A stretch of DNA of 64,000 nt from Gammaproteobacteria bacterium (GTDB taxonomy: Bacteria > Pseudomonadota > Gammaproteobacteria > Chromatiales > Chromatiaceae), in NCBI GenBank assembly GCA_020445415.1, contig JAGRGP010000003.1, positions 1 through 64,000 of the forward strand, read 5' to 3'. The notes beneath the pieces were generated by a model, which saw only the letters and a list, made by a program, of their open reading frames with translations, searched no databases and was not told the origin of the DNA. This document shows, piece by piece, positions 54,275 through 63,543 of this stretch. The position numbers were made by a program, and so were the translations under genes. Numbering within the stretch: the stretch's first letter is position 1; every line of letters begins with the position of its first letter.

Positions 54275-55336
54275 TCAGACGAAATACTGGGCGATCCGTC
54301 GTGCCGCCTGCCCGCCACCATAGAGCTGATCATCATCCATCACCGTTACCGGCCGCATCCGGCCAACAGCGCTCAAGATGGATTCGGCATTGGCACCCGA
54401 GAGGTAATTAACACCGCGCTCAACCAACTCTACCCATTCCGTCTCGTCTCTCAAGGTGACACAAGGACGCCCAAAAAAATAGGCTTCTTTCTGCAGCCCT
54501 CCACTATCGGTCAGCACGATCTGGGCATGTTCAAGTAGCCAAACCATCTCCAGATACCCCACCGGCTCGATTACATGAAGATCCAACTTCAGACCGTATT
54601 TCTCAAGGCACTTACGTGTCCTCGGGTGTAACGGCAACACAACGGGCTGGTCACGATGCAGCCGATTCAAGGCCATGACAATCTGCGTCAAGCGTTCCCG
54701 ATCGTCGGTATTTTCGGCGCGGTGCACGGTCGCTAGAATTAAATCGTCGCGGGCATATGTAGATACCGATTCCGGCCGTCGGGCACGGGATTTATAGAAC
54801 AGCGCCGCATCCTGCATGACATCACCGACCAGTTGGATCTCCACGTTCAGGTTTCGGTATCCTTCCGCTTCCAGATTGGAGACCGCGTGCGCAGTCGGAC
54901 AAAACAGCACAGAACTAATCCGATCGGCCAACACACGGTTTATCTCTTCGGGCATCCGCATATTGAAACTGCGCAGCCCAGCTTCTACATGAGCAACCGG
55001 CACATGCAGTTTTGCCGCAGCCAATGCCCCCGCCAACGTAGAATTGGTATCTCCGTAAATTAAGACCCAGTCCGGTTTACGGTCAGTTATCAGTGCCTCT
55101 ACCCCTTCCAGCATACGGCCGGTCATCGCACCGTGGTTCATCCCTGATATCTGTAGACGGTGGTCGGGGCGGGGAATCTCCATCTGCTCAAAAAAGATAT
55201 CCGACATACCGGCATCGAAGTGCTGTCCGGTATGGATCAGGATTTCTTCCACTTCCGGCTTTTTCCGCAACTCCCGGGAAACCGCCGCGGCTTTGATAAA
55301 CTGAGGCCTAGCGCCGACTACAGTGAGAATTCTCAT
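54275..55336 (-). CDS. wbpI: UDP-2,3-diacetamido-2,3-dideoxyglucuronate 2-epimerase WbpI
   Basis: 353 aa non-hydrolysing 2-epimerase. It matches the P. aeruginosa WbpI type closely: GARPQFIKAAAVSREL, HTGQHFDAGMSDIFFEQ, MTGRMLEGVE, YGDTNSTLAGALAAAKLHVPVAHVEAGLRSF, LPLHPRTRKCLEKYGL, VGYLEMVWLLEHA and LTDSGGLQKEAYFFG. WecB-type UDP-GlcNAc 2-epimerase is the alternative, but wbpB, wbpD and wbpE in the same cluster favour WbpI, converting the GlcNAc3NAcA form to ManNAc3NAcA. It overlaps wbpH by 4 bases. Confidence 0.9.
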   Translation of the reverse strand: MRILTVVGARPQFIKAAAVSRELRKKPEVEEILIHTGQHFDAGMSDIFFEQMEIPRPDHRLQISGMNHGAMTGRMLEGVEALITDRKPDWVLIYGDTNSTLAGALAAAKLHVPVAHVEAGLRSFNMRMPEEINRVLADRISSVLFCPTAHAVSNLEAEGYRNLNVEIQLVGDVMQDAALFYKSRARRPESVSTYARDDLILATVHRAENTDDRERLTQIVMALNRLHRDQPVVLPLHPRTRKCLEKYGLKLDLHVIEPVGYLEMVWLLEHAQIVLTDSGGLQKEAYFFGRPCVTLRDETEWVELVERGVNYLSGANAESILSAVGRMRPVTVMDDDQLYGGGQAARRIAQYFV

Positions 55337-56451
55337 GTAAAGACCCGCTTATAAAATTGCAGGAGTTTTTCGGACTCCTTCTCCCAATGATAGATATCTT
55401 GTACAGCCCTACGCCCCCGCACCCCCATCTCGCGCGCCTGGCGAGGATTTTGGAAAATCCATGTCATGGCTTCCGAGATGGCTTGGGGATCCAGTGGATC
55501 CACCAGTATCCCGCAACCGACTCCGTCGATGATCTCTCGCCACAGGGGAAAATCAGAAGCGATTACCGGCAGACCCGCCGACATGTATTCGAAGAGCTTA
55601 TTGGGCTGTGATTCGATATGATTGCGCTCTGGATGAAGCACCACCAATCCGGCTGCCGACCGGCTAAACAAAGCGGCGATTTGAGGTCTCTCCAACCAAC
55701 CCAAGAGATCGGTGCGCTCCCAGCCCAAGGAACAGCGCATCTGGTTTTCCAGTCCCTTCTGACGAATCGGCCCAGCGAGTCGCAGCCTTGCATTATACCC
55801 GGAATCCATCAGACCAATGGCACGGACCATTTCCAGAGCGCCACGACCGGCTGTAATTCCTCCGACATAACATATCCAGGCTGTCGACCGTTCCAGCCCC
55901 TTGTCTTCCGCGACGAGTTGAAACTCGGAAACCCTTGGATAGTTCTGGACCACAACCGTCTTCCGGGATGGAAATCGCCTGGCGATTGGGGGTGTAGCGG
56001 CAACCACTCCCGTGAAGAAAGCTACGGAGACCCGTTCTATTATCGACATCACTACCGAAACTGGCCAACGAACCAGTGGGTGTAGCCAACTCTTGCTCAT
56101 TAGTACTTTCGGTACGTTCTCATGGGCATCATAGATTACCTTCTTGCCACGGAATCGAAGCATCACCCCGACCGGTAGAAGTTCCGGATCGTGAAAGTGG
56201 TAGAGATCGCCGTGCAAGGAAACCGCCCGCCGATAGAGTCTCCAGACGGTAACAAAAATTCGTTCCAATCGATTCTTCGGAAACGCGATGGCCTTGATCT
56301 GTACACCGTCCACGACCTCATCCTTGGGATGAGTGGTCACTAACACAACTTGGTAACCAGCGGCGACCAAAGTCCGGCATTCTTTGCTGAAAATCCGCGT
56401 ATCAAATGTTGGATGCACGGAGCTAAGGTGTACGATTCGTGGCATGTTCAC
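55333..56451 (-). CDS. wbpH: GT4-family glycosyltransferase, WbpH-like
   Basis: 372 aa. PRIVHLSSVHPTFDTRIFSKECRTL at the N-terminus, YHFHDPELLPVGVML and KVIYDAHENVPKVL, then YVGGITAGRGALEMVRAIG and the donor-site segment ESQPNKLFEYMSAGLPVIASDFPLWREI with its conserved Glu. This is the WbpH/WfbG-type GT4 that sits between wbpG and wbpI in the P. aeruginosa O5 locus, probably transferring a ManNAc3NAcA-type residue. It follows wbpG after a 200-base gap with no gene seen and overlaps wbpI by 4 bases. Confidence 0.85.
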   Translation of the reverse strand: MNMPRIVHLSSVHPTFDTRIFSKECRTLVAAGYQVVLVTTHPKDEVVDGVQIKAIAFPKNRLERIFVTVWRLYRRAVSLHGDLYHFHDPELLPVGVMLRFRGKKVIYDAHENVPKVLMSKSWLHPLVRWPVSVVMSIIERVSVAFFTGVVAATPPIARRFPSRKTVVVQNYPRVSEFQLVAEDKGLERSTAWICYVGGITAGRGALEMVRAIGLMDSGYNARLRLAGPIRQKGLENQMRCSLGWERTDLLGWLERPQIAALFSRSAAGLVVLHPERNHIESQPNKLFEYMSAGLPVIASDFPLWREIIDGVGCGILVDPLDPQAISEAMTWIFQNPRQAREMGVRGRRAVQDIYHWEKESEKLLQFYKRVFT

Positions 56452-56653
56452 TGTTATCCGTCCGCCGGAATTAACCCACTATCACGGTAACCATCATTGG
56501 GAAAACAGCGACACAGGTTGCATCTGAAAGCTAAAAACAACCGGACACTCGCATAGGTTCCCTCGGGTAATCTTGAGGTCCGAGGCATCCCTACCCGACC
56601 AAAAACTGGGTGGTAATCCACCCGCTGAATGAACGGCGCATACCAAAACCATG

Positions 56654-57802
56654 TCAGGATTGCACATTACGGGCAACCACCTTCAAGTGCTTCAATCGCC
56701 GCACCATCCCATTCTTGAACTCGAACAGCCGCGCATTGGACGGATAGTCCCGATAACTCCGAGGAGGTTGTGCGATGATACGGTCAAATTGTGCATCCGA
56801 TATGCCCATCTTCTTGGCCACGTAAGCCTTATCTTCCATGAGCGCCCTTTCGTCATACGGGGGTTGTTCCATCGCGTGCAGCGCATCTTCACGTGACAAC
56901 TGCCCGGAAACGATCAGGCTGGAGTAGTGAGCCCGGCGTTTGTCGTATCCAAATTTACGCGGAAGGTAATACGCCTGAAAGAACCGGGTGAATACCGATT
57001 CATAGTGCTTTCCACCGTAATCACGCCAGGAAAATTCGGATTGGATTAATGCCTTTGCTCTTTCCTTCTCGTAGGGCAAGTAATTCAGCAACCGGATTGT
57101 GCGCACCCCTTTTACAAATGGGTAATAAAGATACCGCTGGAAAAACGAGAGTGTTGGGTAGTTTTTCAGTTTGACGGTTCCAAATTTCTTTTGTATCCCC
57201 AGCAGGTGCCGAACGTCCCCCGCATTGTATCCCCAAGACCTTGGCAATATGGATTCCGTGGCAAGATTCCATCCCGAAATGATATTCCGAATGCCGTGTG
57301 ACACCGACATGCGGTAAAGCACCGCCAAAAACGCATGGTCCTGAGGAATATCACAATTTGCAAGCGAAGCCCTGAAAAAGGCAAGCTGAAGATCGCGCAT
57401 CTCGCGCCAATCTACAACGTAGGTGAAAAGGTCGATATTCAGTCGCTTTACAATATTTTCAATGTTATTGACCGCCAACTCCGAGTTCCAGCCGGTATCA
57501 CAGTGAACGGCTAATGGGCGAAGCCCGAATTCCTTAACCTGGTAGGCCAGATAAGAACTATCGATACCGCCGCTTATTCCGATTACACAGTCGTAGTCCC
57601 TACCCCTGCCTTCTCGTTTGATTTCATCGATTAACGTGGTCAACGTCCGGTTCCCCTGGGAGGTCCCCACCCGCTTCAGTACCGGTACTGCAACCTGATC
57701 AAATCGAAGACAGTGGTTGCAAACCCCGCTTGAATCGAAAAAAATTTCCGGATCACTCGTATCCATAATGCAGCGGCTACATATCTGGTACTTCGCTAAC
57801 AT
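56654..57802 (-). CDS. wbpG: N-acetyl sugar amidotransferase WbpG
   Basis: 382 aa. N-terminal CSRC and CNHC pairs (C8, C11, C28, C31) suggest a zinc knuckle. The PP-loop motif SGGIDSS is at residues 77-83, an ATP-pyrophosphatase signature, and LAVHCDTGWNSELAVNNIENI follows. WbpG with the HisH2/HisF2 ammonia-generating pair converts a sugar N-acetyl group to acetamidino. The two partner genes lie immediately upstream in transcription (7-base gap after hisF2), so the three form a dedicated module. Confidence 0.93.
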   Translation of the reverse strand: MLAKYQICSRCIMDTSDPEIFFDSSGVCNHCLRFDQVAVPVLKRVGTSQGNRTLTTLIDEIKREGRGRDYDCVIGISGGIDSSYLAYQVKEFGLRPLAVHCDTGWNSELAVNNIENIVKRLNIDLFTYVVDWREMRDLQLAFFRASLANCDIPQDHAFLAVLYRMSVSHGIRNIISGWNLATESILPRSWGYNAGDVRHLLGIQKKFGTVKLKNYPTLSFFQRYLYYPFVKGVRTIRLLNYLPYEKERAKALIQSEFSWRDYGGKHYESVFTRFFQAYYLPRKFGYDKRRAHYSSLIVSGQLSREDALHAMEQPPYDERALMEDKAYVAKKMGISDAQFDRIIAQPPRSYRDYPSNARLFEFKNGMVRRLKHLKVVARNVQS

Positions 57803-57809
57803 GGCTCCA

Positions 57810-58586
57810 CTAATCCTCGGGCGATAGTCCTAGCGCCTGCTCCAGAACCCCAATTGGTGGATAGCTAATCAATACCGCCCGGTGCTTACCGTGAAAAACA
57901 AAAAAACTACCCGCCGCCACCGCGGATACGCCGGCCTGATTTACCGCCCCGCTGAAATGGTCAATCGAACCTGCTCCCCCGAGGGCGATGACTGGAATAC
58001 CCACCGCCGATGAAACACTGGAAAGCAAACCGAGATCGTAGCCTGACATCGTACCATCCCTGTCGATTGAGTTGACAATCAACTCACCCACGCCTAGCTG
58101 TTCCAGCTTTACCGCGGCGGCCACCGGGTCCATACCGGTTTTTTTGCTGCCCGAATAATAGTAAGTCTGATAGCCACCGAATAATCCCTTCCGTACATCC
58201 AGAGATACCAGCACGCTCTGACTGCCAAATCGACGGACCGCCTCTTCGATTAACTTGGGATTGGTGAACGCCGCGGTGTTCAAGCAGATCTTTTCCACCC
58301 CCAAGGCAAAAACCTGTCGCATATCGTCGATGGTGCGTATCCCTCCCCCATAGGTAAGTGGCATAAAACATTCGCTGGCGATCTCGCCGATTACGTTGAA
58401 ATCAGGCCCTCGCCGAGCGGGACTCGCCTCGATATCAAGGAAGATCAACTCGTCGACCTCCTTTTCGTTGAAGATACGCACCGCATTGACCGGATCACCG
58501 ACATACTTCGGGTTCTTGAAGCGTATCGTCTTGACCAAACCGTGCCCTTGGAAAAGCAGGCAAGGTATGACCCGCGACTTAAGCAT
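57810..58586 (-). CDS. hisF2: HisF-like acetamidino-modification protein
   Basis: 258 aa from the ATG at 58586; a start six codons earlier is inside hisH2. TIM-barrel HisF paralogue: LKSRVIPCLLFQGHGLVKTIRF replaces the histidine-pathway RIIPCLDV-like start, then DELIFLDIEASPA, PLTYGGGIRTIDDM, VLVSLDVRKGLFGG and ELIVNSIDRDGTMSGYD. The catalytic aspartates are at LDIEA and SIDRDG. The altered start and the lysine/phenylalanine-rich loop are typical of the glycan paralogues rather than of histidine biosynthesis HisF. It channels ammonia from HisH2 to WbpG. Confidence 0.9.
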   Translation of the reverse strand: MLKSRVIPCLLFQGHGLVKTIRFKNPKYVGDPVNAVRIFNEKEVDELIFLDIEASPARRGPDFNVIGEIASECFMPLTYGGGIRTIDDMRQVFALGVEKICLNTAAFTNPKLIEEAVRRFGSQSVLVSLDVRKGLFGGYQTYYYSGSKKTGMDPVAAAVKLEQLGVGELIVNSIDRDGTMSGYDLGLLSSVSSAVGIPVIALGGAGSIDHFSGAVNQAGVSAVAAGSFFVFHGKHRAVLISYPPIGVLEQALGLSPED

Positions 58587-59202
58587 TACCAAAAGTTTCC
58601 ACAAAGTTTCGCATCAACCGAATGCCGTATTTATGGCTCTTCTCGGGATGGAACTGAACACCGGAAATATTGCCCCGTTCATAAGATGACGCAAAACTAA
58701 AGCCATAATCGGTCTGCGTCAGTTGATCATCTAAATCATTGCATTCCATGTAGTATGAGTGCACAAAATAAAATCGCGCGGGGTCCGGCATGTCGTGGAA
58801 TAGACGGCTCTGTTTCGTAGGCATCACTAGGTTCCATCCCATGTGGGGAATCTTAAGCGGCCGCTCTGGAGCAAACCGAAAACGCCTCGTCGTGATATCC
58901 AACCATCCCAAGCCTGGGCACCTGCCTTCCTCACTTCCCTTAGTCATCAACTGAGCCCCCAGACAAATGCCGAGCACCGGCTTGCGCTGGACGATAACCG
59001 CCTGCTCCAAGATCTCGGTTAAACCAAGATCATGTAACTTCATCATTCCGTTATCGAAAGCGCCAACCCCCGGGAGTATGAGTTTGTCAGCACTCAGAAT
59101 AAGATCCTTGTCGGAAGTCACCTGGGATTTGGCGCCGATTTTTTTAAGCATGTTTACAATCGATCCAAGATTTCCCATCTCATAGTCGACGACGACAATC
59201 AT
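58579..59202 (-). CDS. hisH2: HisH-like glutamine amidotransferase for acetamidino sugar synthesis
   Basis: 207 aa from the ATG at 59202, which has GGAGAGG 7 bases upstream; a GTG two codons earlier has no usable ribosome site. Class I glutamine amidotransferase: VDYEMGNLGSIVNML, LPGVGAFDNGM, the nucleophile in LGICLGAQLM, and the catalytic His/Glu in VQFHPEKS. It overlaps wzx by 23 bases and hisF2 by 8. In the glycan context it hydrolyses glutamine and hands ammonia through HisF2 to WbpG. Confidence 0.92.
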   Translation of the reverse strand: MIVVVDYEMGNLGSIVNMLKKIGAKSQVTSDKDLILSADKLILPGVGAFDNGMMKLHDLGLTEILEQAVIVQRKPVLGICLGAQLMTKGSEEGRCPGLGWLDITTRRFRFAPERPLKIPHMGWNLVMPTKQSRLFHDMPDPARFYFVHSYYMECNDLDDQLTQTDYGFSFASSYERGNISGVQFHPEKSHKYGIRLMRNFVETFGNA

Positions 59203-60487
59203 CTTCACGCCTCTCCGAATATCGGTACGACATCACCAGATAGATCAGATACATGACAGAATAACTACCAGCGTAAAACGCAATGCTCAAAGTAGGATCA
59301 TTCAGCAACCCTCCGGCAACCAACGACACGCCGGTAATTAACAGTAGCCCAATCTGCCATACCAGATCGTGTAGCTGTTTCTCCGCGATATACAGAACGT
59401 AACTCAACGGGCTGGCAATAAACCGCAAGAAAAACAAAGTGATCAATAAGCGAGTATAATCTCCCGCAGCACGCCACTCACTGCCGAAGACAAACTCAAA
59501 CAACAAGGGTGCAAAAATGAAAAGAAGGAGAAACGGCAATAACGCCAGGGCGGTTAGCGCCTTAAAGGTTTTCATGTAGATATCTCGGCAGGAGCCGGTT
59601 TGCCGGAAATCCCGACTTGCCTGCTCCCGAAATACTTCTTGCACGGAAACGCCCAGTAACGCAATAGGGGCACCAAGCGCACGCTGAGTCAAGGCAAACA
59701 GACCGACTACCGTTGGGCCAAAATACAGACTGAGCATGATGACAGGAAGTTGGCTGGTCAGCGTGTTAGCGAGGCTAGCCGGTAATGACAACAACGGAAA
59801 CTTGTAATATCCGCGAGCCACGCTCAATAGTCTGTCACGGGCCACCTGCTTAAGAAGATAGAGATCGGCGGAAACCGTTCGAATGAACAGGTATAACGCA
59901 CCTAACAGATGCCCGGCTACCTGTCCCGCCACCAGCCCCCCTGCCAGGGAGATTCCACCCGCGGATAACTGCAGGCCCGCGATTCCCCCCGCTTGAACGA
60001 CCTTGCCAATCGCCAGCCCGCGGAAACGAGCCCGGTAGATAGCCCAATAGCTAAATACCCGAAAACTCGCGATGCCCAGTGCTCCCAGAGGTATCCAAAA
60101 GATAAGTGAACTGTTCTCTTCGGCACCCAGATAACCGTTTAGGGAGGATTGCCAAATCCCTGTGCCAACAACCAGAAGTAAACAAAAGAACACACTCGAC
60201 AGGATCGATAGCAGAAATACCGCAGCGGCGTCCTGCTCATCCTTAGGCAGCGTGATAGCCATTTCATAACGGCCGGTCGCAAGCACTCCGCTGATGGTGA
60301 TTACACTGTAATACAGCGCGAAGATGCCAAAGTCGTCAGGCGAATAAAGCCGAGTCAGCGCCGGGGCGGCCAAAAGTGGCATCAGCTGGGCAAAGACGCT
60401 TCCAGTAAACACTGTCATCACGCGCCGGACAAACTGGCTTTGTTTCAACCTACTAATCAGGCTGAGAATCCCCACGCGGTCAACCAC
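59180..60487 (-). CDS. wzx: Oligosaccharide flippase Wzx
   Basis: 435 aa with about 12 hydrophobic segments, beginning VRRVMTVFTGSVFAQLMPLLAAPALTRLYSPDDFGIFALYYSV, the typical polysaccharide-flippase start. FPLLSLPASLANTLTSQLPVIML in the second half and GLFALTQRALGAPIALLG are also typical. It would flip the undecaprenyl-linked repeat unit to the periplasm. The matching polymerase wzy is not found in the window, although wzy adjoins wzx in the O5 locus. The 148-base gap upstream to wbpE holds no gene I can support. Confidence 0.9.
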   Translation of the reverse strand: MVDRVGILSLISRLKQSQFVRRVMTVFTGSVFAQLMPLLAAPALTRLYSPDDFGIFALYYSVITISGVLATGRYEMAITLPKDEQDAAAVFLLSILSSVFFCLLLVVGTGIWQSSLNGYLGAEENSSLIFWIPLGALGIASFRVFSYWAIYRARFRGLAIGKVVQAGGIAGLQLSAGGISLAGGLVAGQVAGHLLGALYLFIRTVSADLYLLKQVARDRLLSVARGYYKFPLLSLPASLANTLTSQLPVIMLSLYFGPTVVGLFALTQRALGAPIALLGVSVQEVFREQASRDFRQTGSCRDIYMKTFKALTALALLPFLLLFIFAPLLFEFVFGSEWRAAGDYTRLLITLFFLRFIASPLSYVLYIAEKQLHDLVWQIGLLLITGVSLVAGGLLNDPTLSIAFYAGSYSVMYLIYLVMSYRYSERREDDCRRRL

Positions 60488-60635
60488 TCAACATCCTGCC
60501 CGCCCCCGGTAACTTCGACGCCGGACAGACCCAGCAGGCTCGGCGAGCCAGTTTACCAAGAGACCCGGCACCCCTTGAGACGGAGTACGGTTATTCTCGA
60601 AGCCGAATAGTCCATCAACAGCACAACGTAGCGAC

Positions 60636-61715
60636 TCAACCAAGCGACGCAACAACCGCCCCCATCTCGACATTCGTCAGATACGGATGCATAGGTAAAG
60701 AAACCACACGCCGCGCGAGCCGAGAAGAAACCGCCAAATCAAACCGATCGGTGCGCAACGCGGGCTGCTCGTTCAGGGGAACCGGGTAGTGCACGGCGTA
60801 GGGGATGCCACTCCGGCTCATTCGGTCGATGGTAGCTTCCCGATCATTTACCTGTATGGTGTACTGCGCGTAGACGCTGGTGTTACCCTCCGCGATGTAG
60901 GGTACGGTGATATCCGGCCACTTCGATGAAATCATCTCCGAATAACGCTCACCGACCTGTTTTCTCAATGCCACCTCTTCCGGAAAGATATCAAGCTTTG
61001 CCAATAAAATGGCGGCCTGGAGCGTATCCAGCCTCCCATTCAGCCCAATCCTGGGATGATGGTAGCGGCGGTCCTGGCCATGATTCCTTATCTCACCCAT
61101 ACATTTCGCCAGTGCATCGTCATTGGTAAAGCAGGCCCCTCCGTCTCCGTATCCCCCAAGGGGCTTGGATGGAAAGAAACTGGTGCAACCAATGGTGGAA
61201 AGGCCGCACGAACGCCGTCCCTTATAGGTTGCTCCAAGACTTTGGGCGGCATCCTCGATTACCGGTATACCATACCGCTCCCCAATCTCATTGATGGCAT
61301 CAAAGTTAGCGCATTGTCCGTAAAGGCTAACCGGTAAAATTGCCCGGGTCTTTGGCGTGATTGCCGCCGCGATTCCATTGGGGTCGATGTTGTAGGTACG
61401 CGGTTCGATATCCACAAAAATCGGCGTCGCTCCAAGCAATGCGATCATCTCTCCCGTGGCAAAAAACGTGAAGGGTGACGTAATCACTTCGTCGCCGGGT
61501 CCAACACCCAGCGCCATCATGGCAATGAGCAACGCATCGGTTCCAGACGAAACACCGATACAGTGCCTGACTCCAACATACTCCGCCAGACGGGATTCCA
61601 ACTCACCGATTTCCGGCCCCATGATGTACTGACCATGATTCAGCACCGCGTTGATACGCTCACCGATCTGTGGCTGTATACGGGAGTACTGCGCCTTGAG
61701 ATCAACAAAATTCAT
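60636..61715 (-). CDS. wbpE: UDP-2-acetamido-2-deoxy-3-oxo-glucuronate aminotransferase WbpE
   Basis: 359 aa DegT/DnrJ family. MNFVDLKAQYSRIQPQIGERI start, HGQYIMGPEIGELESRLAEYVG, SSGTDALLIAMMALGVGPGDEVI, EDAAQSLGATYKGRRSCGLS and the PLP lysine in SFFPSKPLGGYGDGGA (about 185). With WbpB and WbpD it makes the 3-amino group of UDP-GlcNAc3NA. It lies between wbpD and wzx in the same order as in P. aeruginosa O5. Confidence 0.93.
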   Translation of the reverse strand: MNFVDLKAQYSRIQPQIGERINAVLNHGQYIMGPEIGELESRLAEYVGVRHCIGVSSGTDALLIAMMALGVGPGDEVITSPFTFFATGEMIALLGATPIFVDIEPRTYNIDPNGIAAAITPKTRAILPVSLYGQCANFDAINEIGERYGIPVIEDAAQSLGATYKGRRSCGLSTIGCTSFFPSKPLGGYGDGGACFTNDDALAKCMGEIRNHGQDRRYHHPRIGLNGRLDTLQAAILLAKLDIFPEEVALRKQVGERYSEMISSKWPDITVPYIAEGNTSVYAQYTIQVNDREATIDRMSRSGIPYAVHYPVPLNEQPALRTDRFDLAVSSRLARRVVSLPMHPYLTNVEMGAVVASLG

Positions 61716-61796
61716 AGCTGGAAACCCTTACTTAACAGATAACATCCTGGCCAGACGAATCACCCTCCGGCACCCATTTGCAGCGGCAACATCGAA

Positions 61797-62375
61797 CTAT
61801 TGCTCGATGCGGCAGACTCCATCCCTGAGCCGGTAGACATCTCCCGTATGTGGGCATACCGCATCACCATCTCCACCAAGCGGTAGATCGAGCCTCTCGC
61901 CAAACCGGCTCATCCATCCGATCTGCCGCGCGGGCACACCAGCCATCAACGCAAAGGGTGGTACATCTCGATTAACTACCGCACCGGCAGCCACAAAGGC
62001 ATATTCACCAATCGCAGTCCCACAGACGATGGTGCAATTGGCCCCCAAGGTGGCGCCGCGTTCAACCCGGGTATCACGATACTCTTCCTTGCGTGAAACC
62101 GCGGAACGCGGATTATAAACGTTGGTGAAGACCATGCTCGGTCCACAAAATACATCATCGGAGAGAAAGACATTGTCATAAACCGAGACATTGTTCTGAA
62201 TCTTTACGTTGTCACCGATCTTGACCCGGTTACCGATAAAGACGTTTTGCCCAAGACTGCAGCCCGAACCAATAACCGCCCCGGCACACACATGGACCCA
62301 ATGCCAGATACGGGTATTCTCCCCAATGGTCGCACCTGAGTCGACAATCGCCGTCTCGTGTTTCTGGAATCCCAT
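61797..62375 (-). CDS. wbpD: UDP-2-acetamido-3-amino-glucuronate N-acetyltransferase WbpD
   Basis: 192 aa left-handed beta-helix protein. Hexapeptide repeats run from about residue 10 to 150 ([51 protein letters not shown]), with [22 protein letters not shown] as the family insertion and [22 protein letters not shown]. The C-terminal [18 protein letters not shown] is typical of WbpD. It acetylates the 3-amino group with acetyl-CoA to give UDP-GlcNAc3NAcA. It is 8 bases after wbpB. Confidence 0.93.
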   Translation of the reverse strand: MGFQKHETAIVDSGATIGENTRIWHWVHVCAGAVIGSGCSLGQNVFIGNRVKIGDNVKIQNNVSVYDNVFLSDDVFCGPSMVFTNVYNPRSAVSRKEEYRDTRVERGATLGANCTIVCGTAIGEYAFVAAGAVVNRDVPPFALMAGVPARQIGWMSRFGERLDLPLGGDGDAVCPHTGDVYRLRDGVCRIEQ

Positions 62376-62383
62376 CGCCCCTC

Positions 62384-63442
62384 CTAATACTCCAGGGGCA
62401 ACGGAACCCGCGTACCGTTACGGGCAGAAAGATAGGCGGCAATCAATGTTTCCAAGGACCGCAAACCCTCTCTTCCATCGGTCTCGGGTTCACACACTCC
62501 CCTGAGGGTCTGAATCACATTGTCGTAGTAGAGCGGATGGCCAAAACCATAGACGGAGGTCGTCTGATAATTGACATCAGTTACCCGCTCGTCATCGGCA
62601 TGAGGTTCCTGAAACTCCCAGTGCTGGATTTCATTTACCGCAACACCGCCCACCCGTACGGTACCCTTTTCACCGATAATGGTAATTGAGCCTTCGAGAT
62701 TCTTAGGGTAGGTCAACATGGTCACATTCATCGAGCCCATGGCACCGGATCGCCAACGAACTCCCATGGTTGCCGTGTCTTCAACCTCGATGTCCCGATC
62801 CAGCGTTCCGGTATAGGCCTGGATGCTCTCGATTGGACCGATCAGCCAATCCAGTAGATCGACATAGTGACTGGCCTGGTTCATTAACGCGCCACCATCA
62901 AACTCCCAGGTTCCGCGCCATTTATCCATGTCGTAATAGGACTGCGGTCGAGTCCAGAAAACATTGATCACTACCATGTAGATACGCCCAAAACGCTTTC
63001 CCTCGACCGCGCGCTTGAGCAGCTGCAACGTGGCGTTGCGGCGATTTTGCTTAACAACAAACAGTCGTACTCCGGCCTCATCACAGGCATCGACCATGCG
63101 AATACCATCCTGCCAGCGGGTAGCCATAGGTTTTTCAGTCATGACATGCCGCCCCGCCTGGGCAATCCTGCAGGTTTGATCCGGATGCAATCCGCTTGGC
63201 GTAGTCAACACCACAAGGTCGGGTGACGCCTGCAGTAGGTCATCGAGCTCCGCGTATCCCACCGTCCCTGTCCGTTTCACCGCGGCTTGCAATCTCGATT
63301 CATCATTATCGCAAACACCCACCAGCTCCAGCTGATCCGCATGCGCGTCAATTGCTTCAAAATGCTTACCGGATATCCGGCCGCATCCCACTAATCCAAT
63401 CTTGATTTTCCGACCGGTGATCGGAGGCTGTTTCTTAAACAT
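62384..63442 (-). CDS. wbpB: UDP-N-acetyl-2-amino-2-deoxyglucuronate oxidase WbpB
   Basis: 352 aa Gfo/Idh/MocA dehydrogenase. [20 protein letters not shown] (about 12-31) binds NAD, then VTEKPMA-like [15 protein letters not shown] (about 100), [43 protein letters not shown] with the catalytic His/Lys region and [19 protein letters not shown]. In the WbpB/WbpE pair it oxidises C3 of UDP-GlcNAcA, with NAD recycled using 2-oxoglutarate. wbpA, the UDP-GlcNAc 6-dehydrogenase that should precede it, is not in the window. Confidence 0.92.
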   Translation of the reverse strand: MFKKQPPITGRKIKIGLVGCGRISGKHFEAIDAHADQLELVGVCDNDESRLQAAVKRTGTVGYAELDDLLQASPDLVVLTTPSGLHPDQTCRIAQAGRHVMTEKPMATRWQDGIRMVDACDEAGVRLFVVKQNRRNATLQLLKRAVEGKRFGRIYMVVINVFWTRPQSYYDMDKWRGTWEFDGGALMNQASHYVDLLDWLIGPIESIQAYTGTLDRDIEVEDTATMGVRWRSGAMGSMNVTMLTYPKNLEGSITIIGEKGTVRVGGVAVNEIQHWEFQEPHADDERVTDVNYQTTSVYGFGHPLYYDNVIQTLRGVCEPETDGREGLRSLETLIAAYLSARNGTRVPLPLEY

Positions 63443-63543
63443 ACGTGGCTATTTGCTCTGTCGATAAATACATGGTGGTTAATTTCCGAAGCTCGGAATA
63501 ATACAAGCGGCGCGAAAGCGGTGTCCCTGTTTCGTCGTCAGCA